Positions 51,763 through 62,068 are shown, counted from the first letter of the stretch. The stretch: 64,000 nucleotides of DNA from Asticcacaulis sp. YBE204 (GCF_000495855.1 NZ_AWGF01000005.1:248001-312000); one strand, 5' to 3'. A program made the numbers and translations. Notes: generated by a model from the sequence alone, not told the origin.

Positions 51763-52613
51763 CTAGGCTCAGGACCTATTGATTAACAGGGTTCCCAAAT
51801 GAGGATTGTTGTGATTCACGGGTGGCAGGAGGACTTGGCATGAGTGATTTGTTTTTGCTGTCTGAGCGCCAGTTTCAACGCATCCGCCCGTATTTTCCGC
51901 TGTCGCACGGTGTGCCGCGCGTGGATGACCTTCGGGTTGTGAGCGGGATTATTTACGTTATAAAACATGGGCTTCAGTGGAAAGATGCGCCGTCAGGCTA
52001 TGGGCCATACAAGACGCTCTACAACCGGTTTATCCGCTGGAGCCGACTGGGTGTGTTCAACCGCATTTTCGCGGCTCTGGCCGGACAGGCCGGGGAGCCT
52101 GACCAACTGATGATTGATGCTACTCACCTCAAGGCGCATAGGACGGCGGCAAGCCTCCTTAAAAAGGGGCTCTTTCCCGCTGCATCGGTCGCACGAAAGG
52201 CGGCCTCAACTCAAAGCTCCACGCTGTGACAGACGGTCAGGGGCGGCCTTTGGTGCTGCTTCTGTCCGAAGGTCAGATGAGCGACTACAAAGGCGCAGCC
52301 TTACTGCTCGACTCTTTGCCCAAGGCCAAACACCTGCTGGCTGACCGTGGCTATGACGCTGACTGGTTGCGAAAAGCCTTGATCGACAAGGGCATTACGC
52401 CCTGCATCCCGTCAAGGCAAAACCGGAAAATCCAGATCGACTACGACAAAGCGCTCTACAAAAAGCGCCATAAGGTCGAAAACATGTTCGCAAAACTCAA
52501 AGACTGGCGCCGCATCCACACCCGCTATGACAGATGCGCCCACACCTTCTTCTCGGCCATACTCATCGCCGCTACCGTAGCCTTCTGGATCAATCAATGA
52601 GTCCTGAGCCTAG
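51763..52613 (+). mobile_element. IS5-family (IS427-type) insertion sequence
   Basis: 843-bp element (51767-52609). The ends are near-identical inverted repeats, GCTCAGGACCTATTGATT at the left and, reversed, GCTCAGGACTCATTGATT at the right. It is flanked by CTAG on both sides (51763-51766 and 52610-52613), read as the target duplication (a TA duplication is equally compatible). It contains one transposase gene in two frames. Confidence 0.9.
51840..52600 (+). CDS. IS5-family transposase made by -1 frameshift (orfA/orfB)
   Basis: orfA (51840-52229) carries the N-terminal DUF4096-like part (LSERQFQRIRPYFPLSHGVP, MIDATHLKAHRTAASLLKKG). orfB (frame of 52226-52600) continues as CIGRTKGGLNSKLHAVTDGQ, LADRGYDADWLR and RRHKVENMFAKLKDWR. 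The DDE residues are in MIDATH, LADRGYD and the KxxEN-type C-terminal motif (KKRHKVENMF), all present. The frames join near AAAAAGGGG at 52161-52169, a likely -1 slippage site. AGGAGG SD lies 8 nt before ATG 51840. The element appears intact. Confidence 0.88.
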
Positions 52614-52862
52614 AGGTAATCGCATTGCAACCCATTGATATCTATCCCAATATTTCGCTCGCGTGAAGTCAACTTGCTTTTTTATATTTAGCGACTTATT
52701 ACATGGGCTGGCAATGTGCGGCTGCAAGCAGGCATCCGTTACATCCTTCGCATCCAAAGGCTGTGCGAAATAATAGCCGTGTATCAGATTACAGCCTAAT
52801 TTACGCAAGACGGCGAGTTGGTCGGCGGTCTCCACGCCCTCCACGAAGCACGACAGGTCCAT
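52590..52862 (-). pseudogene. C-terminal EAL-domain fragment
   Basis: Minus strand reads CFVEGVETADQLAVLRKLGC then NLIHGYYFAQPLDAKDVTDA, the last part of a c-di-GMP phosphodiesterase EAL domain (VEGVET and GYxFxxP are diagnostic). The upstream 200 residues with the EAL motif are absent, and the C-terminal tail runs into the IS5 element. A dead remnant, cut on both sides. Confidence 0.8.
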
Positions 52863-52989
52863 GAGTCACGGCCAATGGCGGCCGGTGATTTGAGGACTTT
52901 GTGGCTGGCGGGGTTGGACCCGATTGCCTCTTGTCAAAGGATGACTTGCAGAGGCAGGTAACCGATCCCTCAGTCGAAGGTTTTGTGTG

Positions 52990-53243
52990 CGCTATCTGGC
53001 CGCTGAACCAAGGTCGCCGGCTATTCGCGTTAGTGCGCTGTCGACGGGACCGGTTACCATGCGTACGTCGCGTTTGAGCGATTTCGACAACCTGATGGAA
53101 AGGCGTCGTCGTCGACACTCTTGCACCAACTTGTAGCCATCGAGCAGGTCGGTAAGGTGGCGCCTTTTCTGCCGTCGGACAAGGCGCGGTTCATCACAGG
53201 GCAGACCATCTTTGTAGATAGCGGCTACAACATACTCGGCTAA
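52990..53243 (+). pseudogene. 3' fragment of an enoyl-ACP reductase (FabI-like SDR) with a frameshift
   Basis: Plus strand: AIRVSALSTGPVTMRTSRL then SDFDNLMER in one frame, continued in another frame as LHQLVAIEQVGKVAPFLPSD and KARFITGQTIFVDSGYNILG, stop at 53243. This is the C-terminal 80 residues of a FabI-type SDR (IRVNALSPGP, xITGQTIYVDxGYNI). The frame changes near 53105 in a CGTCGTCGTCG run. The N-terminal Rossmann part is missing. Confidence 0.7.
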
Positions 53244-53349
53244 AAAGGCCCCTTCATCTCGATGCCTTGATGAACGGTTCATCTAAGTTCCTGCCGTTTT
53301 TTTATATAGCATTTTTTACAATCCAGCTAACGAAGGACTGGAGTAGATT

Positions 53350-53565
53350 ATGACTATATCGATCAATGGCACGTCGAGCTTTACCGATGCGTTCGGCGAA
53401 ACTCCCGACATTCCGCCGGGGTTCCCAGAAGACCAGCCAATTGAACTGCCGCCTCATGAACCAAAAGAGGGCGATGTCCGGCCGTCGGCGGAATCACCAT
53501 CCCTCTATATGCTTCAGTTGTTGCCGCCGCTCGATCCTTCTATCGCTGATCCTGCCATCCGCTGA
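53350..53565 (+). CDS. Small proline-rich acidic protein (71 aa)
   Basis: 71 aa: MTISINGTSSFTDAFGET, then Pro/Glu-rich sequence (PPGFPEDQPIELPPHEP) and a hydrophobic patch (LYMLQLLPPLDP). GGAG lies 6 nt before the ATG. Probably disordered. It lies 116 nt upstream of the LOV kinase gene and may be co-transcribed. Not recognised and not a NepR homologue by eye. Confidence 0.6.
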   Translation: MTISINGTSSFTDAFGETPDIPPGFPEDQPIELPPHEPKEGDVRPSAESPSLYMLQLLPPLDPSIADPAIR

Positions 53566-53681
53566 CCAGCTAAAGACAAGCGGCGCGCGGGATGAGAAGT
53601 CCGAAGTATTTCGATGTTCGTACCATTTCTTAAATTACAGACGCGCGATCATGGGAGGCGCGTCGTTAGAGCAGAGAAGCG

Positions 53682-55529
53682 ATGACCAGTGACGACCGTA
53701 GCGTAGATTTGCCGCACCACAAGGCGGAGGCGGATTATCCACTCACCTCCTTGCACGATCTGAACAATATGTTCGGGGCGGCAATGGGGAGTCTTCAACT
53801 TGTCGCACGCCGCCATGGCGATGACCAAAAGACCTCGTTGTTGGTAAACAACGCGCTTACCTCACTTCAGCATATTCAGGACGCGGTGCGCCATGCCTTC
53901 ATGAAGCGGGTCGATGCGGTGCCGCCCGGGGGGTTCGATCCCAGTCATAAGCTCGCAAGCGGGCACGCAACCGTATCGGCTGCCGCCAACGGTCATGACC
54001 TGTTTTTTGCGGCTATCGAGATGACGCGGATGCCGATGATCGTGACCGACCCGAACCAGGCCGACAATCCGGTGATCTTCGCCAATCAGGCGTTCCTGAA
54101 CACGACCGGCTATGAGATGTCGGAGGTCCTTCACAAGAATTGCCGCTTCCTGCAAGGGCCCGGCACCGATCCGGACACGGTGGCCAATGTACGCCGGGCC
54201 ATCAAGGAGCGGACGGACATTGCGGTCGAAATCCAGAACTACCGCAAGGATGGCACCATGTTCTGGAACGCCCTGTTCGTTAGTCCCATTTTCGACCGCG
54301 ACGGCAAGCTGCTCTATTTTTTCGGCTCACAACTCGACATCACCCGCCGGCGCGAAGCCGAAAGCGCGTTGCGTCGTGCTCAGAAGATGGAGGCAATCGG
54401 ACAGCTGACGGGTGGCATCGCCCACGACTTCAATAACCTGCTTCAGGTCATCATCGGCAATATGCAGCTAGCGCGCAGCGTCATCGACAAGCCCGACAAG
54501 ATCGTTCGCTACAACGACGCCGTCGTCACGGCGGCCGAAAAAGCCAAGGCGCTCACCCAGCAATTGCTGGCATTTTCCCGCAAGCAACCGCTGGAAGCGC
54601 GCGTCGTCAACCTCAATCGCGTTCTCACTGAACTGCGGGACCTCCTGTCGAAAACGCTGGGCTCGCACATTGAGATCGATCTTGATCTGGCTAGAGATCT
54701 GGCCAACGCGGATATCGATATCATCCAGCTGGAGATGGCGGTCATCAACGTGCTGGCCAATGCCCGTGACGCCATGCCAGAAGGCGGTAAGGTCACGGTT
54801 AGTACTCGAAATCTCCGTCTGGATACGGCGCATCGCGACGACCGGTTCGGCGGTCTGAAGCCTGGCACCTATGTCAGCCTCGCGATCAAGGATACGGGCA
54901 CAGGCATGCCGCCGGAAGTTCTGGCGCGCATCACCGAGCCCTTCTTTACGACCAAGGGCGTCGGTAAGGGCACGGGTTTGGGCCTCGCGCAGGTCTATGG
55001 CTTCGTCAATCAGTCCGAAGGCGGCTTTGCCGTGGATACGGAGGCTGGCCAGGGCACGACCATCATTATGACCTTCCCGGCAACAACCGATGCGCTCTAT
55101 CAGGAAGTCCCGCCGGTGCGTGTGGAAATGGCCGGTCCCCAAGGTAAGGGTGAGCAAATTCTGATCGTCGAGGACAACAAGGAGGTTCGCGAATTGGCTT
55201 GCGCTATCCTCGAACAGGAGGGCTACACTATATTCGAGGCGGTCAACGCTCAAGATGGTTTGGATAAGCTGGCGACTACGGCGTCAAACGTGGACATGGT
55301 TTTCACCGATATTGTAATGCCGGGTCAGATGAGCGGTGTGGCTTTGGCCAAGAGCGTGCGCAAATCAAGGCCTAACATGGCCATTCTGATCACTACGGGA
55401 TTTGCCGAAGACGTTCACGGACATACTAACTCAACGGAGTTCGAGACGATTTATAAGCCCTACATGCCTGATGAACTCGCGGCCAAGGTGCGGAGTGTCT
55501 TGAACCGGAAAATGGATCATAGAGCATAA
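53682..55529 (+). CDS. LOV-domain hybrid histidine kinase (blue-light sensor)
   Basis: 615-aa soluble photoreceptor kinase. After an N-terminal helical region, the LOV domain (residues about 105-225) holds the flavin-adduct Cys154 in KNCRFLQG, plus [11 protein letters not shown] and FFGSQLDIT. HisKA follows with His248 in GGIAHDFNN, then HATPase_c ([28 protein letters not shown]) and a C-terminal receiver with Asp543 in [12 protein letters not shown] kinases such as Caulobacter LovK control stress and adhesion in response to light and redox; this one differs by its attached receiver. Located in a cluster with KaiC-like and PAS kinases. Confidence 0.93.
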   Translation: MTSDDRSVDLPHHKAEADYPLTSLHDLNNMFGAAMGSLQLVARRHGDDQKTSLLVNNALTSLQHIQDAVRHAFMKRVDAVPPGGFDPSHKLASGHATVSAAANGHDLFFAAIEMTRMPMIVTDPNQADNPVIFANQAFLNTTGYEMSEVLHKNCRFLQGPGTDPDTVANVRRAIKERTDIAVEIQNYRKDGTMFWNALFVSPIFDRDGKLLYFFGSQLDITRRREAESALRRAQKMEAIGQLTGGIAHDFNNLLQVIIGNMQLARSVIDKPDKIVRYNDAVVTAAEKAKALTQQLLAFSRKQPLEARVVNLNRVLTELRDLLSKTLGSHIEIDLDLARDLANADIDIIQLEMAVINVLANARDAMPEGGKVTVSTRNLRLDTAHRDDRFGGLKPGTYVSLAIKDTGTGMPPEVLARITEPFFTTKGVGKGTGLGLAQVYGFVNQSEGGFAVDTEAGQGTTIIMTFPATTDALYQEVPPVRVEMAGPQGKGEQILIVEDNKEVRELACAILEQEGYTIFEAVNAQDGLDKLATTASNVDMVFTDIVMPGQMSGVALAKSVRKSRPNMAILITTGFAEDVHGHTNSTEFETIYKPYMPDELAAKVRSVLNRKMDHRA

Positions 55530-55926
55530 GCTTTCTTCACCGCTAACTTGCCGATTTGATAAGCCGTTTTTCACCAACCCGTTCTGGTTTCTAGCAGCTG
55601 ACTCAGGAGGGCATAGATCCCGACTATAGTTCACCGTCGCCCCGACGAAGCCATTCAACCCTCCTAAACCCCCGATGTCCCACCTTGCCAAAGCCTCCCT
55701 CATTGACCGGTAGCATCATGTCATTTTTCGTGAAAAACCTCGGTGACCAAGCTGAAACGATAAATGCCAGAAACGATACATTTCTTGGTTTGCAATTCAT
55801 TCAGTTCACAGTCACCAGTTTGACATCGAGCACCGTCTAAGACAAAACTTTGATCACTATGCGAGGGCCCCATGCATGTCCCCAGGCTTTGTTGACTTCC
55901 TAAAATAAACAGAAAACGAGACTTTC
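55530..55926. other. Intergenic region between the two hybrid kinases
   Basis: About 400 nt, lower GC than the flanking genes, no convincing ORF on either strand and no strong hairpin with a T-run. It should contain the promoter of the 1129-aa kinase. I see no recognisable operator. Confidence 0.5.
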
Positions 55927-58900
55927 ATGACCGAACCTTGTGCCGTGTTTAGCGCCTCTGTGACGGGCCGCGAAATTCTGGCGCGGGATTGGACGCAGTC
56001 CGAGCTGGGATCGATAGAACAATGGCCGCCGTCGTTGCGTACGATGCTGGCGGTAATGCTGGGCTGTCCGACACCCATGTTTCTGGCATGGGGACCAAAC
56101 CTCCTTTGCTTTTATAATGATGCCTATCGCTCCATACTCGGATTTCGCCTGGCCACGGCTTTGGGTAGCCCGTTCAGGACTGTATGGGAGAATATATGGC
56201 CTCAGATAGAACCGTTAGTTGCTAAGACCCTGGCGGGCGGGCAGACGACCATGACCGATATGCCGCTCGATCTGGCGCGCGAGGGTGTACCCGAGGAGAG
56301 CTGGTGGACCTTCACCTATTCCCCGGCTTATGACGAGCAGGGGCACATCCGCGGCCTGTTCTGCGTCACCGGTGAAACCACCGCGCAGGTCGTGTCGGAT
56401 CGGCGGCGGTCTGAAGCGGAAGCCGCCAGAGATGCGGCGGACACGCGACTGCAACTGGCCCTATCCGCTGGCAATAGCATCGGTGCCTGGGACTGGGACG
56501 TCCTCAATGACACGGTGACGGCCGACGCGCGCTTCGCCAGCCTCTATGGCCTCGACCCTGAGGTGGCTGCGACCGGTGCACCTATCGCGGATTTCTTCTC
56601 GGGCATTCATCCGGACGACCTCCCGAAGGTTCAGGCCGAGATCCAAGCGGTGATAAGAGGCGAGGGCCTCTTCTGCTCGGAATATCGGCTGCTGGGGAAA
56701 GACGGCAGCGTGCGCTGGGTCTCTGCGCAGGGTCAAGGACTCTTCGACGATAAGGGCCGGTGTACACGCTTCCCCGGCGTCAGCTACGATATTACCGACC
56801 GGAAGAGCAATGAGCAACGCCTGGCTGTTAGCGAGGCCTCTCTGCGCCTGGCGACCGAGGCCGCCGAAATAGGGACGTGGGACCTCGACCTTTCCACGAA
56901 CACACTGACCTGGTCGGATCGCACACGCGGCATGTTTGGTATTTCGCCGGGTTTGCCATGCAGTATGGATGACTTCTATGCTGGACTCCATCCAGACGAT
57001 CTGGCGGCGACAACGAGCGCATTTGCCCAAGCGCTCGATCCGAAAATGCGGGCGACCTACGACGTGGAATATCGCACGATCGGTAAGGAAGACCGGCAGG
57101 TCCGGTGGGTCGCGGCCAAGGGCAAGGGGCTGTTCGACGCTAACGGCATTTGCCATCGGGCGCTCGGCACGGCGATCGACATTACCGCCGCCAAGACCGC
57201 GCAGACTCAACAGATTGTTCTGGCCGAACTGACCGATCTCTTGCGTAGCGGCGATGCGGACGGGGCACTGCATTCGGCCTGTGCCATCATGGGTAAGCAT
57301 TTCGGTGTTCAGCGCGTCGGATATGGCTTGCTGGACGCCGTCGAGGATATTTTCAGCTACACGGTCTGCTGGACGGACGGGTCTGTGCCCCCGCTGTTGG
57401 GTGAGTATCCGGCCCATGCGTTCGGCGAACAGATCGTCGCGCGCCTAAGCCGCGGCGAGACCATTGTCGTCGATGACCTCTTCGCCAGTGTAATCAGTAA
57501 CGAGGCCGAAACCCTGGATACGGCCCGCGAAGTCGATACGCGCGCCATTCTGGTCGTACCGTTCCTGCGGGGTGGGCGACTAAGAACCATCGTTTATCTT
57601 AATGCGCGGGGGGCCCGATCCTGGACGAGCAGTGACGTACACTTCATGGAATTGGTGGCAGAGCGCACGCGTCAGCTGATCGACCGCGCGGAAAGCGAAG
57701 CCTTGGTCCGTGAAACCGCCGAACGCTACCGTCTGGCGGCGAAGGCGACGAACGATCCAATCTGGGACTGGGACCTGACGACAAACCACGTGGCATGGAA
57801 TGATGCCATCTATGATGTGTTCGGCTACACCCCGTCTTCGGTTGAGCCGACAGGTGACTGGTGGATTGACCACGTGGCACTCCACGATCGTGCACGGATC
57901 AGCGATAGTATCCACGCGGTGATCGACGGCAAAGACGATCATTGGGCCGACACTTACGATTTTCTCAATGCGGCTGGCGATTGCGTACCGGTTTTCGACC
58001 GGGGCTACGTCTTGCGCGATGGTCAGGGCAAGGCGCTTCGTATGATCGGCGCCATGCTGGACCAGACCGAACGGCAGCGCTCTGAGGCCCTGTTGAAGCA
58101 AACCAATGAAGACCTGGAAGCCCGGGTAAAGGTGGCCATTGCGGAGCGCGAGGACGTCGAGCAGGCGCTGCGTCAAGCGCAGAAGATGGAAGCGGTCGGT
58201 CAACTTACCGGTGGCATTGCGCACGATTTCAATAATATGCTCGCGGTCGTGCTCGGTTCGCTCGAGCTCCTCAACCGCCGCTTAGGACTTGAAGACGCCC
58301 GCGCTCGACACTTCGTTCAGCAGGCCAGTGACGCGGCTAAGCGGGCGGCAAACCTGACCCATCGTCTGCTCGCATTTTCGCGTCAACAGCCGTTGCAGCC
58401 TGAGTCCCTAGATCCAAACCGTTTGGTTGTTGGCATGTCTGACCTGCTACGGCACTCGATCGGCGCGGATATCCGACTGGAAACTGTGCTGGGCGGCGGG
58501 ATCTGGAAGGTCGATGCCGACCCAAACCAGCTTGAAAACGTCATCCTCAACCTCGCGGTCAATGCGCGCGACGCCATGCCTGACGGGGGACGGTTGACGA
58601 TCGAGACGCAGAACGTCCACTTGGACCCGCGCTACGTCTCACAAGAGGTGGGATTGCCTGCAGGGCAATATGTCATGATCGCCGTCTCAGATACGGGTGC
58701 TGGTATGTCGCCGGAGATCATGGCCAAGGCTTTTGACCCGTTCTTCACCACGAAAGACGTGGGGAAGGGGACCGGGCTCGGCCTCAGCCAAGTCTATGGC
58801 TTCATCAAACAGTCGGGTGGTCATGTGCGCATCTATTCCGAAATCGGGCACGGGACCACACTTAAAATCTATCTCCCTCGCGGGGAAGGCGCATCCGGCG

Positions 58901-59316
58901 CAGAAGAGGTAGACGATAGACATGCGGGCGCGCTGGATGGCGATCCGCGCGAAGTGATTCTCGTCGTCGATGACGAACCCGCTGTCAGACAATTCAGCGT
59001 CGATGCCCTGACGGAGCTGGGGTATCGCGTCCTACAGGCCGAGAGCGCGGCGCAGGCCCTTCAGATCTTGCACCAGAACGACAATGTTACCCTTCTCTTT
59101 ACCGACATCATCATGCCCGACGTCAACGGCCGCAAGCTTGTCGATGAAGTGATGAAAACCTGGCCGCGCATGAAGGTGCTATATACGACGGGCTATACGC
59201 GAAACGCCGTCGTGCACAACGGCGTCGTCGACAAAGGTGTCAATCTCATCGGAAAACCCTTCACGATCGATGAACTGGCCACCCGTGTCAGAGAGGTGCT
59301 GGATCAATTCGACTGA
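55927..59316 (+). CDS. Large hybrid histidine kinase, PAS3-GAF-PAS-HisKA-HATPase-REC
   Basis: 1129-aa soluble kinase. An N-terminal PAS-like region (WGPNLLCFYNDAYRSILG), two PAS_3-type domains (AGNSIGAWDWDVLNDTVTAD and AAEIGTWDLDLSTNTLTWSD), a GAF domain (about 410-580), a fourth PAS (NDPIWDWDLTTNHVAWND), a coiled coil (LKQTNEDLEARVKVAIAERE), HisKA with His766 in GGIAHDFNN, HATPase_c ([28 protein letters not shown]), and a receiver with Asp1060 in LLFTDIIMPD. No membrane span and no LOV Cys. Its kinase core is the same subtype as the LOV kinase upstream, suggesting related outputs. Confidence 0.92.
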   Translation: MTEPCAVFSASVTGREILARDWTQSELGSIEQWPPSLRTMLAVMLGCPTPMFLAWGPNLLCFYNDAYRSILGFRLATALGSPFRTVWENIWPQIEPLVAKTLAGGQTTMTDMPLDLAREGVPEESWWTFTYSPAYDEQGHIRGLFCVTGETTAQVVSDRRRSEAEAARDAADTRLQLALSAGNSIGAWDWDVLNDTVTADARFASLYGLDPEVAATGAPIADFFSGIHPDDLPKVQAEIQAVIRGEGLFCSEYRLLGKDGSVRWVSAQGQGLFDDKGRCTRFPGVSYDITDRKSNEQRLAVSEASLRLATEAAEIGTWDLDLSTNTLTWSDRTRGMFGISPGLPCSMDDFYAGLHPDDLAATTSAFAQALDPKMRATYDVEYRTIGKEDRQVRWVAAKGKGLFDANGICHRALGTAIDITAAKTAQTQQIVLAELTDLLRSGDADGALHSACAIMGKHFGVQRVGYGLLDAVEDIFSYTVCWTDGSVPPLLGEYPAHAFGEQIVARLSRGETIVVDDLFASVISNEAETLDTAREVDTRAILVVPFLRGGRLRTIVYLNARGARSWTSSDVHFMELVAERTRQLIDRAESEALVRETAERYRLAAKATNDPIWDWDLTTNHVAWNDAIYDVFGYTPSSVEPTGDWWIDHVALHDRARISDSIHAVIDGKDDHWADTYDFLNAAGDCVPVFDRGYVLRDGQGKALRMIGAMLDQTERQRSEALLKQTNEDLEARVKVAIAEREDVEQALRQAQKMEAVGQLTGGIAHDFNNMLAVVLGSLELLNRRLGLEDARARHFVQQASDAAKRAANLTHRLLAFSRQQPLQPESLDPNRLVVGMSDLLRHSIGADIRLETVLGGGIWKVDADPNQLENVILNLAVNARDAMPDGGRLTIETQNVHLDPRYVSQEVGLPAGQYVMIAVSDTGAGMSPEIMAKAFDPFFTTKDVGKGTGLGLSQVYGFIKQSGGHVRIYSEIGHGTTLKIYLPRGEGASGAEEVDDRHAGALDGDPREVILVVDDEPAVRQFSVDALTELGYRVLQAESAAQALQILHQNDNVTLLFTDIIMPDVNGRKLVDEVMKTWPRMKVLYTTGYTRNAVVHNGVVDKGVNLIGKPFTIDELATRVREVLDQFD

Positions 59317-59650
59317 GTAAAGCGCTTGTCAGTATGTCGCATACCGCGTCGATCCGGGTAGGGTCTGATAGCAAATCCTGCCTCACTTCAATCATTACGG
59401 CCGGACACCCCCGGTCGTCGCCGTGAATAGGGATAGCGTAGTCTTCCATACGATCCGTCTTGTAAGGCACATTTGCACCCGCGTTCAGGCCAGCGGCTTT
59501 GAGTGCCTCCACCAAACCCAGGCCCAAGGCTTCAGCATCGGCGAATAGAACGCCCATTTCCCATTCGCGGACCTCATTGTGAAACACCGGTGTGAAACTA
59601 TGGATACTGACGAGCTTCCTCGGCCACCCATTCCTATGCCGGAGGGGGTG
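59288..59650 (-). pseudogene. N-formylglutamate amidohydrolase, 5'-truncated
   Basis: Minus-strand frame: LVSIHSFTPVFHNEVREWEM, NVPYKTDRMEDYAIPIHGDD and VMIEVRQDLLSDP, the C-terminal half of an N-formylglutamate amidohydrolase (SIHSFTP, HGxxRGxPxVxIEIRQDL). The N-terminal half is missing and the frame closes with a stop shortly upstream. An ATG at 59587 could give 99 aa, unlikely to be active. Its 3' end overlaps the big kinase gene by 29 nt. Confidence 0.7.
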
Positions 59651-59796
59651 GCATGCCTTCTAGATTAGCGCTGTTGAACCGACACTTTGCCAATTTTAGC
59701 TTTATGCTTTGCTGACCCTCCGTCACCGTGTCGCCCTTATACTCCTTATATTTGTACAGGTAGTGTGCGCCGGAGATTTTGCTTGAAGGGTGACAA

Positions 59797-60240
59797 ATGG
59801 ACACGATTAATCCTGCCGAAAAAACTATGACACCAGCGCTCACTGAAAAGGCATACGATTCAGACAACACACGGGAACTCGTGACGAAGGCGGAAGGTCT
59901 CGTCGAGGACAAGGTGGAAGACCTTATCGAGGACGTCGATTCGGTTGCTCGAAAAGTGGATTGGAAGCAGGTCGCGGGATACGTCGTCGCAGCGGTTGCT
60001 ATTGCCGGTACTGCGTTTGCGTATGGCCGCCATCGTCAGCAACAAGCCCAACTGCCGGTGACGCGTGCGGCAAAACTTCGCGATCAACTCGGTTTGTCCC
60101 ACGTCGATTTCAGGGATTTGAAATCGACCTACAATCGCGTCGATATTGATAAACTGAATCAAACGCGTCGTCACCTCGGCATGATTGCCAAAAAAGCTAC
60201 CCATCGCGGTGCTTTGAAGGTGGCTGAGCTTACAAAATAA
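59797..60240 (+). CDS. Hypothetical single-span membrane protein
   Basis: 147 aa. Acidic amphipathic N-terminus (LVTKAEGLVEDKVEDLIEDV), one membrane helix (YVVAAVAIAGTAFAYGR), and a basic C-terminal cytoplasmic or periplasmic domain (LDQTRRHLGMIAKKATH-like). Good SD (AAGGGTG) before ATG 59797 and a terminator after the stop, so it is a monocistronic gene. Not recognised. Confidence 0.75.
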   Translation: MDTINPAEKTMTPALTEKAYDSDNTRELVTKAEGLVEDKVEDLIEDVDSVARKVDWKQVAGYVVAAVAIAGTAFAYGRHRQQQAQLPVTRAAKLRDQLGLSHVDFRDLKSTYNRVDIDKLNQTRRHLGMIAKKATHRGALKVAELTK

Positions 60241-60262
60241 CTGAGTTATTTTTTCTGGTTTC

Positions 60263-60296
60263 TGCCGCGCGACTTTGGCAAGACGCGCGGCATTTT
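60263..60296 (+). terminator. Rho-independent terminator
   Basis: TGCCGCGCG (60263-60271) pairs with CGCGCGGCA (60284-60292), 12-nt loop, followed by TTTTC. Closes the 59797-60240 gene. Confidence 0.75.
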
Positions 60297-60412
60297 CGCT
60301 TAGGCGTACCGGTCAGCAGCTGTCAAATATTCAGAGAGCGGCATCGCCTGAAATGCAACAGGACACGCGGCACATTTAAAAAGTAATTACTATTGGGGGT
60401 CGCAGAGACATT

Positions 60413-62068
60413 ATGACGGCGAATATCGCGATAATTGGTTCCGGTCCAACGGGAATATACACTTTAAAAGGCTTAGTTTCCTCAGAACGTCCGCTTCACA
60501 TCATTATTTTCGAAGCCGAACTGGAACCTGGTAAGGGAATGCCTTACCATCCCGATATCAACGATCAGACCATGCTTGCCAATATCGCAAGTATCGAACT
60601 GCCCCCGGTCATTGTTACCCTGTCGGCGTGGCTGCACAGCCAACCTGACAGCGAACTCGAACGCATGAGCATAGTTAGGCCTCTAATAAATGACAGGGAG
60701 TTCTATCCTCGCATCATTCTCGGTGAGTATTTTCGTGCGCAATTCCTGGAGGTCGTTCAGCTGGCTGAAAGCCGGGGTCACATCATTGAGGTGATGGCAG
60801 GTTGCCGGGTAACCGACATAAAACTGGAGAAAAACTGGATAGAGATAGAGGCCGTATCCAGGCAAGGTGACTCGAACATATATAATGTCGACCATGCTGT
60901 AATGGCCACGGGTCACAACTGGCTTGAGACGACGGAGGTCACTCCCGGGTATTTTATATCACCCTGGCCAGCGCCCATATTGAAGAAAATACATAATGTA
61001 CCTGTAGGGATTTTAGGTACATCCCTCAGCGCCATAGATGCCATGATGACCGTTGCGACCGGCCACGGCGCGTTTTACCGGAATGTACAGGGGATCCTCG
61101 AATACGAGCCTTTTCCAAATACCGAGTCGCTTACGATCACCTTGATGTCCCGAAAGGGCGTTTTGCCGGAAGCGGATTTCTACTGTCCTATTCCGTATGA
61201 ACCGACGGCCATATGCACGGGTGCCGCCGTAGCGGCCCTGATCGAGAAAGGCCCGATCAATCTGCTTAATGGCGTTTTTGATCTGTTTGTGAAGGAGTTA
61301 TATAACAGCGATCCGGAATACGCTGCCAAAATAGGTATAAGCCTGCTGACGGTTGAAACCTTCGCTAAAGCCTATTTCAGCGAGCGGGAAGGCTCGGACC
61401 CGTTTACCTGGGCCGTTAAAAATCTGGCAGAGGCGGTGGAAAATAAACGCTTAGGTCATACGGTGAACTGGCGTTACGCCATACTGCGAATGCATGAGGT
61501 CATCGCGCAGGCAGTGCCCTATTTCAACGAGGTGGATTTGGGACGTTTCCACAAATACTTCAAAACAGTATTTGTGGACAATTATGCTACCGTACCTCAT
61601 CAATCGATAGAGCGAATATTGGCGCTCCGGCGTGCAGGTAAACTTGAAATTCTAAGGCTGGGCAATGACTGCCAAATCGACCCAGCGACAGAGGCACCCG
61701 GGGTAACCGTGACCTACGAGGCGGCGTCCAGAGCGTTCCCCGCTTTCATAGATGCTACCGGTCAAGCTGCATCGTCTGCACTCAATTTACCTTTCCCGAC
61801 ATTATTGTCTCAAGGCCTTATCAGAAAGGCCAAAACGCCGACACATCGCCTGGTGATCACGGATGAACCAGACGAGGTTGTCGAAACGGGGGGGATTGAC
61901 CTGGACTTGGCGTTCCGCCCAAAATTTCAGGATAACCTGTCCAATAAGCTCTATTGCGTGGCGATTTCGTTTTTGTTGCACAAACTCCCTTTTGTCCAGG
62001 GCATCACCAGCGCTAATGAAATTGGTGGAATCGTCGCGCGTGCCATCCTTGAGGATGTCTCGGTGTAA
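60413..62068 (+). CDS. FAD/NAD(P)-binding protein (YdhS-like)
   Basis: 551 aa with an N-terminal Rossmann motif IAIIGSGPTGIYTLKGL and the segment FEAELEPGKGMPYHPD typical of the NAD_binding_9/YdhS family, followed by HAVMATGHNW and GILGTSLSAIDAMM (second dinucleotide motif). Likely a flavoprotein oxidoreductase with unknown substrate. Third-position GC is lower than in most neighbours and it is flanked by long leaders, which may mean recent acquisition (inference). Confidence 0.82.
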   Translation: MTANIAIIGSGPTGIYTLKGLVSSERPLHIIIFEAELEPGKGMPYHPDINDQTMLANIASIELPPVIVTLSAWLHSQPDSELERMSIVRPLINDREFYPRIILGEYFRAQFLEVVQLAESRGHIIEVMAGCRVTDIKLEKNWIEIEAVSRQGDSNIYNVDHAVMATGHNWLETTEVTPGYFISPWPAPILKKIHNVPVGILGTSLSAIDAMMTVATGHGAFYRNVQGILEYEPFPNTESLTITLMSRKGVLPEADFYCPIPYEPTAICTGAAVAALIEKGPINLLNGVFDLFVKELYNSDPEYAAKIGISLLTVETFAKAYFSEREGSDPFTWAVKNLAEAVENKRLGHTVNWRYAILRMHEVIAQAVPYFNEVDLGRFHKYFKTVFVDNYATVPHQSIERILALRRAGKLEILRLGNDCQIDPATEAPGVTVTYEAASRAFPAFIDATGQAASSALNLPFPTLLSQGLIRKAKTPTHRLVITDEPDEVVETGGIDLDLAFRPKFQDNLSNKLYCVAISFLLHKLPFVQGITSANEIGGIVARAILEDVSV

